The notes under the pieces are model-generated. The model was not told where the DNA came from. It saw only the letters and a list, made by a program, of their open reading frames with translations, and did not search any database. A stretch of 64,000 nt of DNA from Flavobacterium sediminilitoris (lineage in GTDB: Bacteria > Bacteroidota > Bacteroidia > Flavobacteriales > Flavobacteriaceae). Numbering within the stretch: the stretch's first letter is position 1; each line of letters starts with the position of its first letter. Below are positions 44,845 to 53,273 of this stretch, piece after piece. Location of the stretch: positions 3,658,001 through 3,722,000 of the forward strand of contig NZ_CP090145.1 of assembly GCF_023008245.1 (NCBI RefSeq). The letters run 5' to 3'. The translations under genes and the position numbers were made by a program.

Positions 44845-45357
44845 ATTTTAGTTTACAGTTTAAAGTTATAAGTTTACAGTTGGTTGTTTTGTGGTAGTTT
44901 GCGTAGATCCTTACAGGATGACAAGATTGGGAAAGTGGTTTGTGGTTATATTATACCGAACCTACGGCTCTTTTTATCATGTTGCGTTATAACGACAGGG
45001 TTGAAACCCTGCCCTACAACATTAACCGAGCCTATGGCTCTTTTAGATTGTGAATTGTTGATGGATAATGCTGGATTATTAATGATTGTATTGTGGTTAA
45101 ATTGGTACGCAAATTTTGCAGATTGACGCAGATTTTCTAAACGCAAACTTGTCACCTTGTAAAGGTCTCATTAGCTTGATTGTGTAGGTTTGTGGTGCTT
45201 CTAATGGGGTGCTTACAGCATGACAAGATGGTGGATGAAGAAAGTGATTAGTAGGTTTTGGGTTTTCTTAGTTTATGGATGAGTAATTTGTTGTAATTTG
45301 TACGCCTTTAAAGAGAAAATTGAAATTGTTAAGTATTAGTATAAATAAAATTAAAAA
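44845..45357. repeat. Repeat-filled gap before the DUF808 gene
   Basis: No supported gene. Contains a REP-type pair, CAGGGTTGAAACCCTG (44996-45011) and GAGCCTATGGCTC (45028-45040); a copy of GACGCAGATTTTCTAAACGC (about 45123-45142) joined to CTTGTCACCTTGTAAAGG; and the hairpin repeat TAATGGGGTGCTTACAGCAT (about 45201-45222). Related GGGTTGAAACCnTACC units occur near 48147 and 49358. Confidence 0.75.
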
Positions 45358-46224
45358 ATGGCTTCAGGAATATTTGCATTATTAGATGATATCGCAGCTT
45401 TGATGGATGATGTGGTAGTAATGAGTAAAGTAGCAACTAAAAAAACAGCAGGAATCTTAGGGGATGATTTGGCAGTAAATGCTGAAAAGGCATCAGGTTT
45501 TGTTTCGTCTCGTGAGATTCCTGTTTTATGGGCAATTACCAAAGGATCTTTTCTTAATAAACTCATTATTTTACCGCTTGCTTTTTTATTGAGTTATTAT
45601 GTGCCATGGGTAATTACGGCAGTGCTTATCTTGGGAGCTGTTTATCTAGCGTATGAAGCGGCAGAAAAAATATATGAATATATTGTTCCGCATCCAAAAG
45701 CGGTTAGTGTAACAGAAGGAATGGACTTATCTCCAGAGGAATTGGTAACACAAGAAAAAGCCAAAGTAAAAGCGGCTATAGTTACCGATTTTATATTATC
45801 GGTAGAGATTGTCATTATAGCTTTAGGTACAGTGCTGGAAAAAACAATCACGACACAAATACTTGTAGTTACTTTTATTGCTCTTTTGGCCACTGTAGGC
45901 GTGTATGGTATTGTGGCATTGATAGTTCGTATGGATGATCTTGGTTTTGTTCTGACCAAAAGAAAAAGTAGTATTTCTCAATTTGTTGGCAATTTGTTGA
46001 TTAAAACGCTACCGTTGATTATCAAAGGGCTTGCTTTTATAGGTACTATTGCCTTAATTTTAGTAGCGGGTGGTATTTTTGTGCATAACATAGAAGCAGT
46101 ACATCATGTATTAGAAGGATTACCTGCTATTGTTGGGGAATTTATTGCTGGACTTGTGGGTGGTGTTTTAGTGTTTTTAGTTGTGAAAGGGTTTAAGTTG
46201 GTTTGGAAGGCTGTTAAAAAGTAG
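45358..46224 (+). CDS. DUF808 (YedI-like) membrane protein
   Basis: 288 residues. The opening ASGIFALLDDIAALMDDVVV then KKTAGILGDDLAVNAEKASG is the DUF808 signature, and about five membrane helices follow (e.g. LIILPLAFLLSYYVPWVITA, ALILVAGGIFVHNIEAVHHV). E. coli YedI is an inner-membrane protein of unknown function. Full length. Confidence 0.93.
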   Translation: MASGIFALLDDIAALMDDVVVMSKVATKKTAGILGDDLAVNAEKASGFVSSREIPVLWAITKGSFLNKLIILPLAFLLSYYVPWVITAVLILGAVYLAYEAAEKIYEYIVPHPKAVSVTEGMDLSPEELVTQEKAKVKAAIVTDFILSVEIVIIALGTVLEKTITTQILVVTFIALLATVGVYGIVALIVRMDDLGFVLTKRKSSISQFVGNLLIKTLPLIIKGLAFIGTIALILVAGGIFVHNIEAVHHVLEGLPAIVGEFIAGLVGGVLVFLVVKGFKLVWKAVKK

Positions 46225-46451
46225 TTGTCAGTTTGTAACATTACTAATGGGATGCTTACAGCATGACAAGATTGTAGAATTACAAGTATTCAATTACTAC
46301 AGATAATAGATAACATAAGTTTGTAATTAAGCACTTTGTGGAGCTACTTATGGGATGCTTACAGCAAGACAAGATTGTGGATGAGATTTTTATTATCCAT
46401 TAAAAACTACCAATCTTAACTGAAAACTGAAAACTAAGACTGACAACTAAA
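46225..46451. repeat. Two hairpin repeats between the DUF808 and HAD genes
   Basis: TACTAATGGGATGCTTACAG at about 46240 and TTATGGGATGCTTACAGCAA at about 46349, followed by short TGAAAACTGA scraps. Confidence 0.75.
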
Positions 46452-47279
46452 CTACCCCTTCTCTACTTTACACAACACTTCTGTTTCTAAGTACTTTGCT
46501 ACTGCTTCTTCTATGTTGGTACCAATGATTTCTAAGTGATTTAGTTTGTCTTTTAAGGTTTGTTGGGCATTTTTCATGATGAGGCCTTTGTGGGCTTGTA
46601 ATAACATTCGTTCATCGTTGAAACCGTCACCAAAGCAAAGGGTTTCCGAGAAACTACTGTTTTCCAGTTCTAGGATTTTAGCAATCGCATAACTTTTATC
46701 TACTCGCTTATCCATGATTTCCAAACAAATTGGTAAACTGAAACTGGTTTCAAAAGCCGAATTGGGTAAGGCTTTGATTTGGTTGTCCAATTGCAGGAGT
46801 TTGTCGTGATCTTCGTCTACAAATAGGATTTTTATCGCACTGAGATCAGTTAGTGTTGGGTAATCGACAATTTCATAGGGATAATGCATTTCCTTTTGAA
46901 AACTGTTGAGTTTTTGGTTTTCTTTGTTGGTATACCAAAATTCCTCTTTGAACAACACCGTTGTAATCGAAGGATCAATATCAAGTGTTAATAATTCTTG
47001 GACTGCTCCACTAGAAATATCAAAAGTATACAGCAATTCTTGATTGGGTCCGTGAATGCGCGCTCCGTTAGATGTCACTAAATATAAGGGTATTCCCAAA
47101 GCATTGGTCAACTGCATGGCATCGAGATGATGACGCCCTGTTGCGACAATAATGATATAGCCTTGTTGGTGTAATTCCTGAAAAATCGTTTGGGTATAGG
47201 AAGCAATAATATGATCGGCATTCAGTAAAGTACCGTCTAAATCGGTTACGATTACTTTTAGATTGGGGTTTTTATTCAT
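46452..47279 (-). CDS. Cof-type HAD-IIB phosphatase
   Basis: 275 residues. Motif I VTDLDGTLL with nucleophile D13 and acid D15; IIVATGRHHLDAMQL (the motif II area); motif III Lys near DKSYAIAKIL; and motif IV CFGDGFNDERML. The C2-type cap is between motifs II and III. Such enzymes dephosphorylate sugar phosphates or flavin/pyridoxal phosphates; the substrate is not evident. Confidence 0.93.
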   Translation of the reverse strand: MNKNPNLKVIVTDLDGTLLNADHIIASYTQTIFQELHQQGYIIIVATGRHHLDAMQLTNALGIPLYLVTSNGARIHGPNQELLYTFDISSGAVQELLTLDIDPSITTVLFKEEFWYTNKENQKLNSFQKEMHYPYEIVDYPTLTDLSAIKILFVDEDHDKLLQLDNQIKALPNSAFETSFSLPICLEIMDKRVDKSYAIAKILELENSSFSETLCFGDGFNDERMLLQAHKGLIMKNAQQTLKDKLNHLEIIGTNIEEAVAKYLETEVLCKVEKG

Positions 47280-47457
47280 GGTGTTGGGTATTCGGGAGCA
47301 AAGATAGTTTTTTTTAGTAACTAGTGTTTGTGGTTATGCGTTAGTAATTAGTTGTTAGTGATAATCGTGACTTGTGACTGAAAACTGTACAATTTCGTAA
47401 CAAATGAGGAATTTTTGCGTCTAATAGGGCATCATCAATCAAAAAAAAATAGTAATC

Positions 47458-47658
47458 ATGCGTTATGTTTTAGCTTTCTTTTTTCCTTGGCTCAGTTTGA
47501 TGCTGCAAGGAAAACTTCTTTCGGGTATTGTCTGCTTGATTTTGCAAATCACCATTATTGGTTGGATTCCTGCCTTTTTATGGGCGGTTACGGCTTTGAA
47601 TCGCATGTATGCGGATCGTAGAACGAATAAAATTATTCGAGAGATGCATAGAGCCTAG
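47458..47658 (+). CDS. YqaE/Pmp3-like small membrane protein
   Basis: 66 residues with two helices: AFFFPWLSLMLQGKLLSGIV and ITIIGWIPAFLWAVTALNRM. This is the arrangement of the YqaE/Pmp3 family (P-x-x-x-x-L-x-x-G ... G-W-I-P-A-x), small hydrophobic proteins linked to membrane potential and salt tolerance in other organisms. Assignment by pattern only. Confidence 0.7.
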   Translation: MRYVLAFFFPWLSLMLQGKLLSGIVCLILQITIIGWIPAFLWAVTALNRMYADRRTNKIIREMHRA

Positions 47659-47693
47659 TTATCATTTTTAGGGAGTAAGGAATAGTAGTTAGG

Positions 47694-47837
47694 TGTTCTT
47701 TTGCTACACCTGAAGATTATGTAAAAACGGAATCAAAAGTTTTAGAAGCTGTGAATTATCTTTTTACTACCCCTATTGTTAAAGATGATTTGAATGGGAT
47801 TTCTATCCAATTTATTTTAAAATGGATAGAAGAATAG
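47694..47837 (+). pseudogene. 3' fragment of a paralogue of the secreted protein at 48299
   Basis: The frame reads SFATPEDYVKTESKVLEAVN, YLFTTPIVKDDLNGISIQFI, LKWIEE, stop. It aligns with EDYKNAETKVVECATYLFST then PVKKDDLN and QFILKWMEG of the 152-residue protein. It has no start codon, lacks the signal peptide and is cut short by TAG at 47835, so it is a relic of duplication. Confidence 0.75.
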
Positions 47838-48298
47838 ACATGCGATTTTGCTGATTTACGCAGATTTTCTAAGCGCAAACGTTATCCTGTAAAGGGTTTT
47901 ATTTATTTGGTTTTATTAGTCTGTGGAGTTACTAATGGGATGCTTACAGCATGACAAGTTTGGGGTTCATTATTAATCATTGTCTTGTGGTTAAATAGGC
48001 ACGCAGATTTTGCTGATTGACGCAGATTTTCTAAACGCAAAATTGTCTTCCTGTAAAGGTCGCATTTGTTTGGTTTTATTAGTCTGTGGAGTTACTAATG
48101 GGATGCTTACAGCATGACAAGTTTGGGGATATTACAAGTAATGATAGGGTTGAAACCTTACCTTACAATATTAACCGAGCCGATGGCTTTTTTATGAAAT
48201 GAATGGCTTTTAATTTTAAAATGTGATATTCTGTTTTTTTTAATATCTTCGCTTTTAGGCATTATAGTCTAATAACTAACCTTTTAAAAAATTTATTC
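47838..48298. repeat. Two composite hairpin repeat units
   Basis: Units near 47840-47965 and 48000-48126 each read GCAGATTTTGCTGATT, CGCAGATTTTCTAAACGC, CCTGTAAAGG, CTAATGGGATGCTTACAGCA, then ATGACAAG. A GATAGGGTTGAAACC and GAGCCGATGGC unit follows (48142-48195). The promoter of the next gene is probably TATCTTCG near 48244. Confidence 0.7.
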
Positions 48299-48757
48299 AT
48301 GAAAAAAAATTTATTTGCTTTACTTTTTACTGTAGTTACTACATTTTCATTTGCTCAAAATTTCACTGATCTGAATGACTATCCGCTTTCTAATGTAGAA
48401 GATTATAAAAATGCTGAAACAAAAGTTGTAGAATGTGCTACTTATTTATTTTCAACTCCTGTTAAGAAAGATGATTTAAATAGATTATCGGCTACTCAAT
48501 TTATTTTAAAATGGATGGAAGGAAGTGATTATACTTTTAATATAGATTCTAAAATGACGGAATTAACGGATGGTAATACTGATTTATTTGGAATGTATTT
48601 GGCTGGAATGTCTAAGGTTGTAATAGAAAGCCCAAATAAGAAACTTAATGATGATGAAATTCGCTCAGAGGTTACTAACATGTTAGTTGCATATTGTAAG
48701 GATGCTTCTAATAATGTAAAAGCTACTAAAAAGTTGAAACAATTAATGAGAGAGTAA
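48299..48757 (+). CDS. Small secreted protein of unknown function
   Basis: 152 residues with signal peptide MKKNLFALLFTVVTTFSFAQ. The mature part (NFTDLNDYPLSNVEDYKNAE, ATQFILKWMEGSDYTFNIDS, ... KLKQLMRE) is helical and lacks Cys apart from a few single residues. A truncated paralogue lies 460 nt upstream. I do not recognise the family, but proteins of this layout are common in Flavobacteria. Confidence 0.75.
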   Translation: MKKNLFALLFTVVTTFSFAQNFTDLNDYPLSNVEDYKNAETKVVECATYLFSTPVKKDDLNRLSATQFILKWMEGSDYTFNIDSKMTELTDGNTDLFGMYLAGMSKVVIESPNKKLNDDEIRSEVTNMLVAYCKDASNNVKATKKLKQLMRE

Positions 48758-48769
48758 GTATAATACATC

Positions 48770-49340
48770 ATCTTATCATTCTGTAAAGGGTCGCATTTGT
48801 TTGAATTAGTTTGTGGAGTTACTAATGGGATGCTTACAGCATGACAAGATTGAGGTTCATTATTAATCATTGTTTTGTGGTAAAAGTAGGTACGCAGATT
48901 TTACAGATTGACACCCATTTTCTAAACGCAAACTTGTCTCCCTGTAAAGGGTCGCATTTGTTTGGTTTTATTAGTCTGTGGAGTTACTAATGGGATGCTT
49001 ACAGCATGACAAGATTGAGGTTCATTATTAATCATTGTCTTGTGGTAAAAGTAGGTACGCAGATTTTACAGATTGACACCCATTTTCTAAACGCAAACTT
49101 GTCTCCCTGTAAAGGGTCGCATTTGTTTGAATTAGTTTGTGGAGCTACTAATGAGATGCTTACAGCATGACAAGATGATGACTGATTACTAATGATTGTC
49201 TTGTGGTAAAAGTAGGTACGCAGATTTTACAGATTGACACCCATTTTCTAAACGCAAACTTGTCTCCCTGTAAAGGGTCGCATTTGTTTGAATTAGTTTG
49301 TGGAGTTACTAATGGGATGTTTACAGCATGACAAGATTGG
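48770..49340. repeat. Tandem array of ~161-165-bp hairpin repeat units (four copies)
   Basis: The GGGATGCTTACAGCATGACA core recurs at 48827, 48992, 49153 and 49314 (spacing 165, 161, 161). Each unit also has CCTGTAAAGGGTCGCATTTG, a TACGCAGATTTTACAGATTG block and CCATTTTCTAAACGCAAACT. Sequence identity between units is very high, so expansion is recent. Confidence 0.88.
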
Positions 49341-49498
49341 AGATATTACGGAAATGATAGGATTGAAACCCTACCTTACAATATTGACCGAGCCGATGGC
49401 TCTTACTTGTGAGCATAAAACATGTCAATTCCATAGGAACGATCTATGTTATAACAACGTGGGTTTAATCCGTTGTTTGTAATTAAAATGAGGGATAA
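49341..49498. repeat. REP-type GATTGAAACCCTACC unit and scraps
   Basis: GATAGGATTGAAACCCTACC (about 49353-49372) and GAGCCGATGGCTC near 49390, then GGAACGATCTATGTTATAAC. It ends the repeat-rich gap 48758-49498, which holds no supported gene. Confidence 0.6.
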
Positions 49499-50572
49499 TT
49501 AACAATTATCCCTTTTCCATGGTCCGTTTTTAGTAATATTTATAAAGGTATTATTTTCCATGCGATAGAGTCCGTTGCCTCCTCCTATCCAAAAGCGGCC
49601 TTGTTTGTCTTCAAAAATAGTTTGTACGGCATGAAGTGGTAATTTTTGTTTTTTGCTGAAATTAGTGAGTATACCATTTTGATATCGGTAAATACCATAT
49701 CCTTCTGAACTAAACCAAATGTTTCCTAGTTTATCTTCATAAATAGTCCAAACTTCATTGTTTTCTATTTTGTTCTCTATATTGAAGTTTGTAAATGTGT
49801 TTCCGTCATATTTACTTATACCGCTCATCATGGAGCCAAACCAAAGGTTTCCGCTTTTATCTTCTACAATACTTGTAACGCTTTTGTCTTCTTGTCTTCC
49901 TTCTGGTATAATTTGTTCAAAGGTTGATCCGTCATATTTATAAGCTCCTACTTTATCGGTTCCTAACCAAAGGTTTCCTTTAGTATCTTCGGTAATAGTC
50001 ATAATAGCACTTTTAAATTCTTTGCTAATTTCAACAGGTACAAATTGAAATCCTGTAAAAACACTTAATCCGCTAAATGATCCTGCCCAAATTTGTCCAT
50101 TTCGGTCGTTATAAATGCTCATTACTTTATTATTACACGAGCTTTGAGTTATTTTATAATTATAAAATTGGTTTCCATCATATTGTGATATGCCTGCATT
50201 TGTTGAGATCCAAATATTTCCATAATTGTCTTCTGTAATATCTGTTACTTGGTTGCCTGATAGGCCTTCTTTTATTGAAAAGTATTTTAATTCTTTATCA
50301 TCATAACGAACAACTCCTTCTGAGTTTGTTCCGAACCATAAATTGCCTTTACTATCTTGAAAAGTTATTCTAATATATTCGCTTACTTGCAAATATTTGT
50401 CGGGTCTTTGTGCATATTTTTCTCCATACCAGTATTTATAGTCTTCATCCATTACAGTAGCATATTCTGTTTTTTGTGAATTTACTTTGATTGCTGTTAC
50501 ACTTTCTCTTTGTCCGTTACATGATGTGATAACGAGAGAGAAGAAAATAAAGGGTTTTAACATGTTTTTCAT
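49499..50572 (-). CDS. Lipoprotein with two-component-regulator propeller repeats
   Basis: 357 residues. The lipobox segment FFSLVITSCNGQ follows the start (ATG at 50572; an internal ATG three codons on is also possible). About seven Reg_prop blades follow: FQDSKGNLWFGTNSEGVVRY, ITEDNYGNIWISTNAGISQY, TEDTKGNLWLGTDKVGAYKY and so on, which fold into a seven-bladed beta-propeller, usually the periplasmic sensor part of hybrid kinases. Here it is a stand-alone lipoprotein, divergent from a membrane-tethered regulator, so the two may form a sensor pair (inference). Confidence 0.88.
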   Translation of the reverse strand: MKNMLKPFIFFSLVITSCNGQRESVTAIKVNSQKTEYATVMDEDYKYWYGEKYAQRPDKYLQVSEYIRITFQDSKGNLWFGTNSEGVVRYDDKELKYFSIKEGLSGNQVTDITEDNYGNIWISTNAGISQYDGNQFYNYKITQSSCNNKVMSIYNDRNGQIWAGSFSGLSVFTGFQFVPVEISKEFKSAIMTITEDTKGNLWLGTDKVGAYKYDGSTFEQIIPEGRQEDKSVTSIVEDKSGNLWFGSMMSGISKYDGNTFTNFNIENKIENNEVWTIYEDKLGNIWFSSEGYGIYRYQNGILTNFSKKQKLPLHAVQTIFEDKQGRFWIGGGNGLYRMENNTFINITKNGPWKRDNC

Positions 50573-50672
50573 TGTACTATCTATTTATAATTTGATAGTC
50601 AAAGCTAGAGTTTATCTGGTTTTTAGTTGTTTAAGAAGTGTAAAATAATGTAAATTACATTGTAAAATATAG

Positions 50673-50700
50673 TTGTCATTTAAATTATTAAATACATTTG
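50673..50700 (+). promoter_or_regulatory. Promoter with start codon at the expected transcript start
   Basis: TTG (50673-50675), 17 nt, TACATTTG (50693-50700). This is a full match to TTG-N17-23-TAnnTTTG. The ATG at 50705 begins 4 nt later, so the message would be leaderless or nearly so. Confidence 0.75.
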
Positions 50701-50704
50701 TGAA

Positions 50705-51613
50705 ATGAATAATAATTTTAATAAAATACTTCTCTTTCTTTTTATCGGTTTCTTTTTTAGTTTTAATACTAGTTTTTCTCAAAATACAATTCAAGATAAT
50801 CGAATAAAAGCAGCACTTCGTGTAGTTGGTCACCAATTACTACTTCAATCTAATGATAGTACTTCATTGGTGTTGCCCATTGAAAGAGAAAATAATCGAT
50901 ATAAAATAGCCTTTGATACTGAGTTTCAATTTGATCCGAATTACCTTGTGCATACTATGGATAGTGTATTGACTCACTCTAAAATTGTAAAAAAATATTT
51001 GGTAGAGGTTGAAGAGTTTGATACTGAAAAGATAGTATATAGTTATGAAATGGGGATACATTCTTCTATAAACCTAGTGCCTTGTAGAGAACGAATACCG
51101 CCCAAAAGTTGTTATACTCTATTTTTAACTGTTTTAGATTTTTATCCTTTACATAGTGCAGAAACGAGTAGCGATGCTGTGAAAAGAGAAAATGTTGCTC
51201 CTAAAACATTTATTTCTTCTTTTGTTTCTATAGGTTTGGGGCTTCTTGCTATAACAGCTCTTGTTTGTGTCTTTTTGTATAAGAGAAAAGCAAGATCTTC
51301 TTCTTCCAATACTACTGATAGTATTCCATTAGGGCGTTTTATATTTGATAAAAAGAATATGCTGCTTAAGTATGATAATCAAACAATTGAGTTATCTAGT
51401 AAGGAAGCTAATTTATTAGCTGTTTTGCATGAATCTGTGAATGAAACAGTAGAGCGCGATGTTATTTTAAATATTGTTTGGGGTGATGAAGGTGATTATA
51501 TAGGCCGAACGCTTGATGTTTTTATTTCTAAATTGCGTAAGAAAATGGAAGCTGATGATACTATTAAAATTATGAATATACGCGGTGTGGGTTATAAATT
51601 GATCATTAATTAA
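50705..51613 (+). CDS. Membrane-tethered winged-helix (OmpR-type) transcription regulator
   Basis: 302 residues: signal peptide-like start (ILLFLFIGFFFSFNTSFSQ), extracytoplasmic domain (about 28-170, with Cys pair CRERIPPKSC), one membrane helix (SIGLGLLAITALVCVFLYKR), and a cytosolic winged helix (LGRFIFDKKNMLLKYDNQTI, LSSKEANLLAVLHESVNETV, VWGDEGDYIGRTLDVFISKL, INIRGVGYKLI-type end). It is ToxR-like in layout, a one-component system whose outer domain would sense a signal. The divergent propeller lipoprotein is a likely partner. Confidence 0.88.
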   Translation: MNNNFNKILLFLFIGFFFSFNTSFSQNTIQDNRIKAALRVVGHQLLLQSNDSTSLVLPIERENNRYKIAFDTEFQFDPNYLVHTMDSVLTHSKIVKKYLVEVEEFDTEKIVYSYEMGIHSSINLVPCRERIPPKSCYTLFLTVLDFYPLHSAETSSDAVKRENVAPKTFISSFVSIGLGLLAITALVCVFLYKRKARSSSSNTTDSIPLGRFIFDKKNMLLKYDNQTIELSSKEANLLAVLHESVNETVERDVILNIVWGDEGDYIGRTLDVFISKLRKKMEADDTIKIMNIRGVGYKLIIN

Positions 51614-51718
51614 CCTGTTGGCGAAATTATTTAAACGTTAGTTTTTTTTATGAAATGAGATAGAGTAAAACTTCTCGATACGCTCCGTACTCGAAAGGAT
51701 GCGGATTGAGATCTGTTT
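51614..51718. repeat. Degenerate MITE-like fragment
   Basis: AACTTCTCGATACGCTCCGT then ACTCGAAAGGATGCGG (about 51670-51706), one end of the TTCTCGATAC element. Confidence 0.6.
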
Positions 51719-52282
51719 TTAATAATACAATTGAAAGCCCATAGTAGTACACAAAGCGTAGTGTTTTTCAAATAATATTTCTACTACATCTATTACGTTA
51801 TCATATTCTTGATATAATCCGAAATAGGCATTATCTAGTATTGTACTTAAAATAGGAACTGGTTTAGCATATCCAGAAATGGCTTTTGCTCCTGTTACAT
51901 CTAAGAAATATTGCGAGGCTTCTTCGTCTAAATCTAAACGCATCGTATTTGCAAAATGAATTATTTTACCTGTCAGTTTTCCTTCAAAAAATTCGGCAAT
52001 TTCTTCTAATGTATAATAGTAATTATCTAGTATGATTCTGTTTTCATTTCCTTCAAAAACTAAATATAAAATGGCATAATCCATGAAATTTCGATCTTCA
52101 TAGAGTAATGTGCTTAAACTTTCCTCTAGTCCTTCAATACTATCGCAAGTTTTATAAATATTTGTAATTCCATAACGAAGTGCAAGGTTTTCTAATGAAG
52201 GTAAAATGGCACTTGTATTTGAAACGGATACATCTTTAACGCCTTCAAGACAGTATATATATTTATCGGGATACATAATCAC
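51719..52282 (-). CDS. DUF6642-like protein
   Basis: 187 residues. The opening (M)IMYPDKYIYCLEGVKDVSVS, the strand ILYLVFEGNENRIIL, YTLEEIAEFFEGKLTGKIIH, and the late AKAISGYAKPV follow the pattern of the Bacteroidota family DUF6642, which looks like a CHAT/caspase-fold relative. In similar proteins a Cys follows the IIHF strand; here it reads HFANTMRL, so a catalytic Cys may be missing. Family call from memory and moderate. Confidence 0.55.
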   Translation of the reverse strand: MIMYPDKYIYCLEGVKDVSVSNTSAILPSLENLALRYGITNIYKTCDSIEGLEESLSTLLYEDRNFMDYAILYLVFEGNENRIILDNYYYTLEEIAEFFEGKLTGKIIHFANTMRLDLDEEASQYFLDVTGAKAISGYAKPVPILSTILDNAYFGLYQEYDNVIDVVEILFEKHYALCTTMGFQLYY

Positions 52283-52496
52283 TTTAAAAATTGGGCTTAT
52301 TTTGCAATAGTACTAAAAATAATTTGAAGCATACGCTTCTCTGCTATTAAATAATTACTGAATTAATTATGAAAGAAAATGATTCTAATTTGGAATATAA
52401 TAATGTATTTAAAAAAGAAATCCATTGCCTTTTTATTTGAATATGTAAAATATAAATACTTAATTGCGCGCTCCTAAATAATTTTACCCTACTGAA

Positions 52497-53147
52497 ATGG
52501 AAGAACATTTTTCGGAATTTGAAGAAAAAAAACACCTAACTAATAAGGAATTGTTTTCAAAATTGGTTTCTGCACCGCAAGATTTTTTTGAGTACATTAT
52601 TAAAAATAAGTATGAAGAATCTTTTAAATTGCTTCTTGTTCTTGCTGGAATTTCTAATGCATTTGACAGAGCTTCAATGCGAGATTTAGGAGATACTAAG
52701 TCTTTAATTTATATTATAATTAATTGTATTTTTTTTGGTAGTTTATTTGGATGGATTACTTATTCTATTTATTCTTCTCTACTAAGTTGGACAGGGAAAT
52801 GGATAGGTGGAAAAGGAAATAAAAATACAATACTTAAAGTTTTAGCTTATGCTTCTATTCCTTCTATAATAGGTACATTAATTGTATTCCTTCAAATAGG
52901 AATTTATGGCGCTGAGATTTTTAAATCAGATGGAGAGGTTCTCAGTGATAATATAATTCTTAATATTGTTTTTTATCTTTCTTTATTTTTAGAATTTGGA
53001 TTCGGTTTATGGACTCTTTTTTTATATGTAATTGGTATTTCTAAGGCGCAACAATTCTCTATTTGGAAAGCCATTTTAAATTTATTTTTATCTCTTTTTG
53101 TTATCATAATTCCTATTATGTTAATCTTTTTTATTTTAAATCGTTAA
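52497..53147 (+). CDS. Yip1-family membrane protein
   Basis: 216 residues: an N-terminal soluble part (KLVSAPQDFFEYIIKNKY) and about five membrane segments, with WIGGKGNKNTILKVLAYASI and PSIIGTLIVFLQIG, the Yip1 pattern (proline at a helix start). Yip1 domains are poorly characterised in bacteria. No partner nearby. Confidence 0.8.
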   Translation: MEEHFSEFEEKKHLTNKELFSKLVSAPQDFFEYIIKNKYEESFKLLLVLAGISNAFDRASMRDLGDTKSLIYIIINCIFFGSLFGWITYSIYSSLLSWTGKWIGGKGNKNTILKVLAYASIPSIIGTLIVFLQIGIYGAEIFKSDGEVLSDNIILNIVFYLSLFLEFGFGLWTLFLYVIGISKAQQFSIWKAILNLFLSLFVIIIPIMLIFFILNR

Positions 53148-53190
53148 CATTCTTTTAATCTATTGATATAAAAATACTTATCTTTTTATA

Positions 53191-53221
53191 TTGCTTCATG
53201 TTAGTATAATTTCTAAATTTG
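53191..53221 (+). promoter_or_regulatory. Promoter of the 938-aa protein and protease operon
   Basis: TTG (53191-53193), 20 nt, TAAATTTG (53214-53221). The leader to the ATG is about 45 nt. Confidence 0.7.
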
Positions 53222-53273
53222 AATGTTTTGATTTTCTTATTAAAACGCAACGCAAACTAACAAAACAAACAAC

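Noticed and set aside
44884..45126. 80-codon open frame between the rhomboid and DUF808 genes
   Set aside because: It is composed of dispersed repeat sequence (the GGGTTGAAACCC and GAGCC units) and has no protein-like composition.
47415..47621. 68-codon open frame overlapping the YqaE-like gene
   Set aside because: It is an out-of-frame shadow; the frame starting at 47458 has the membrane-helix family pattern.
49300..49482. 60-codon open frame in the hairpin repeat array
   Set aside because: Made entirely of repeat units; no start context or homology.
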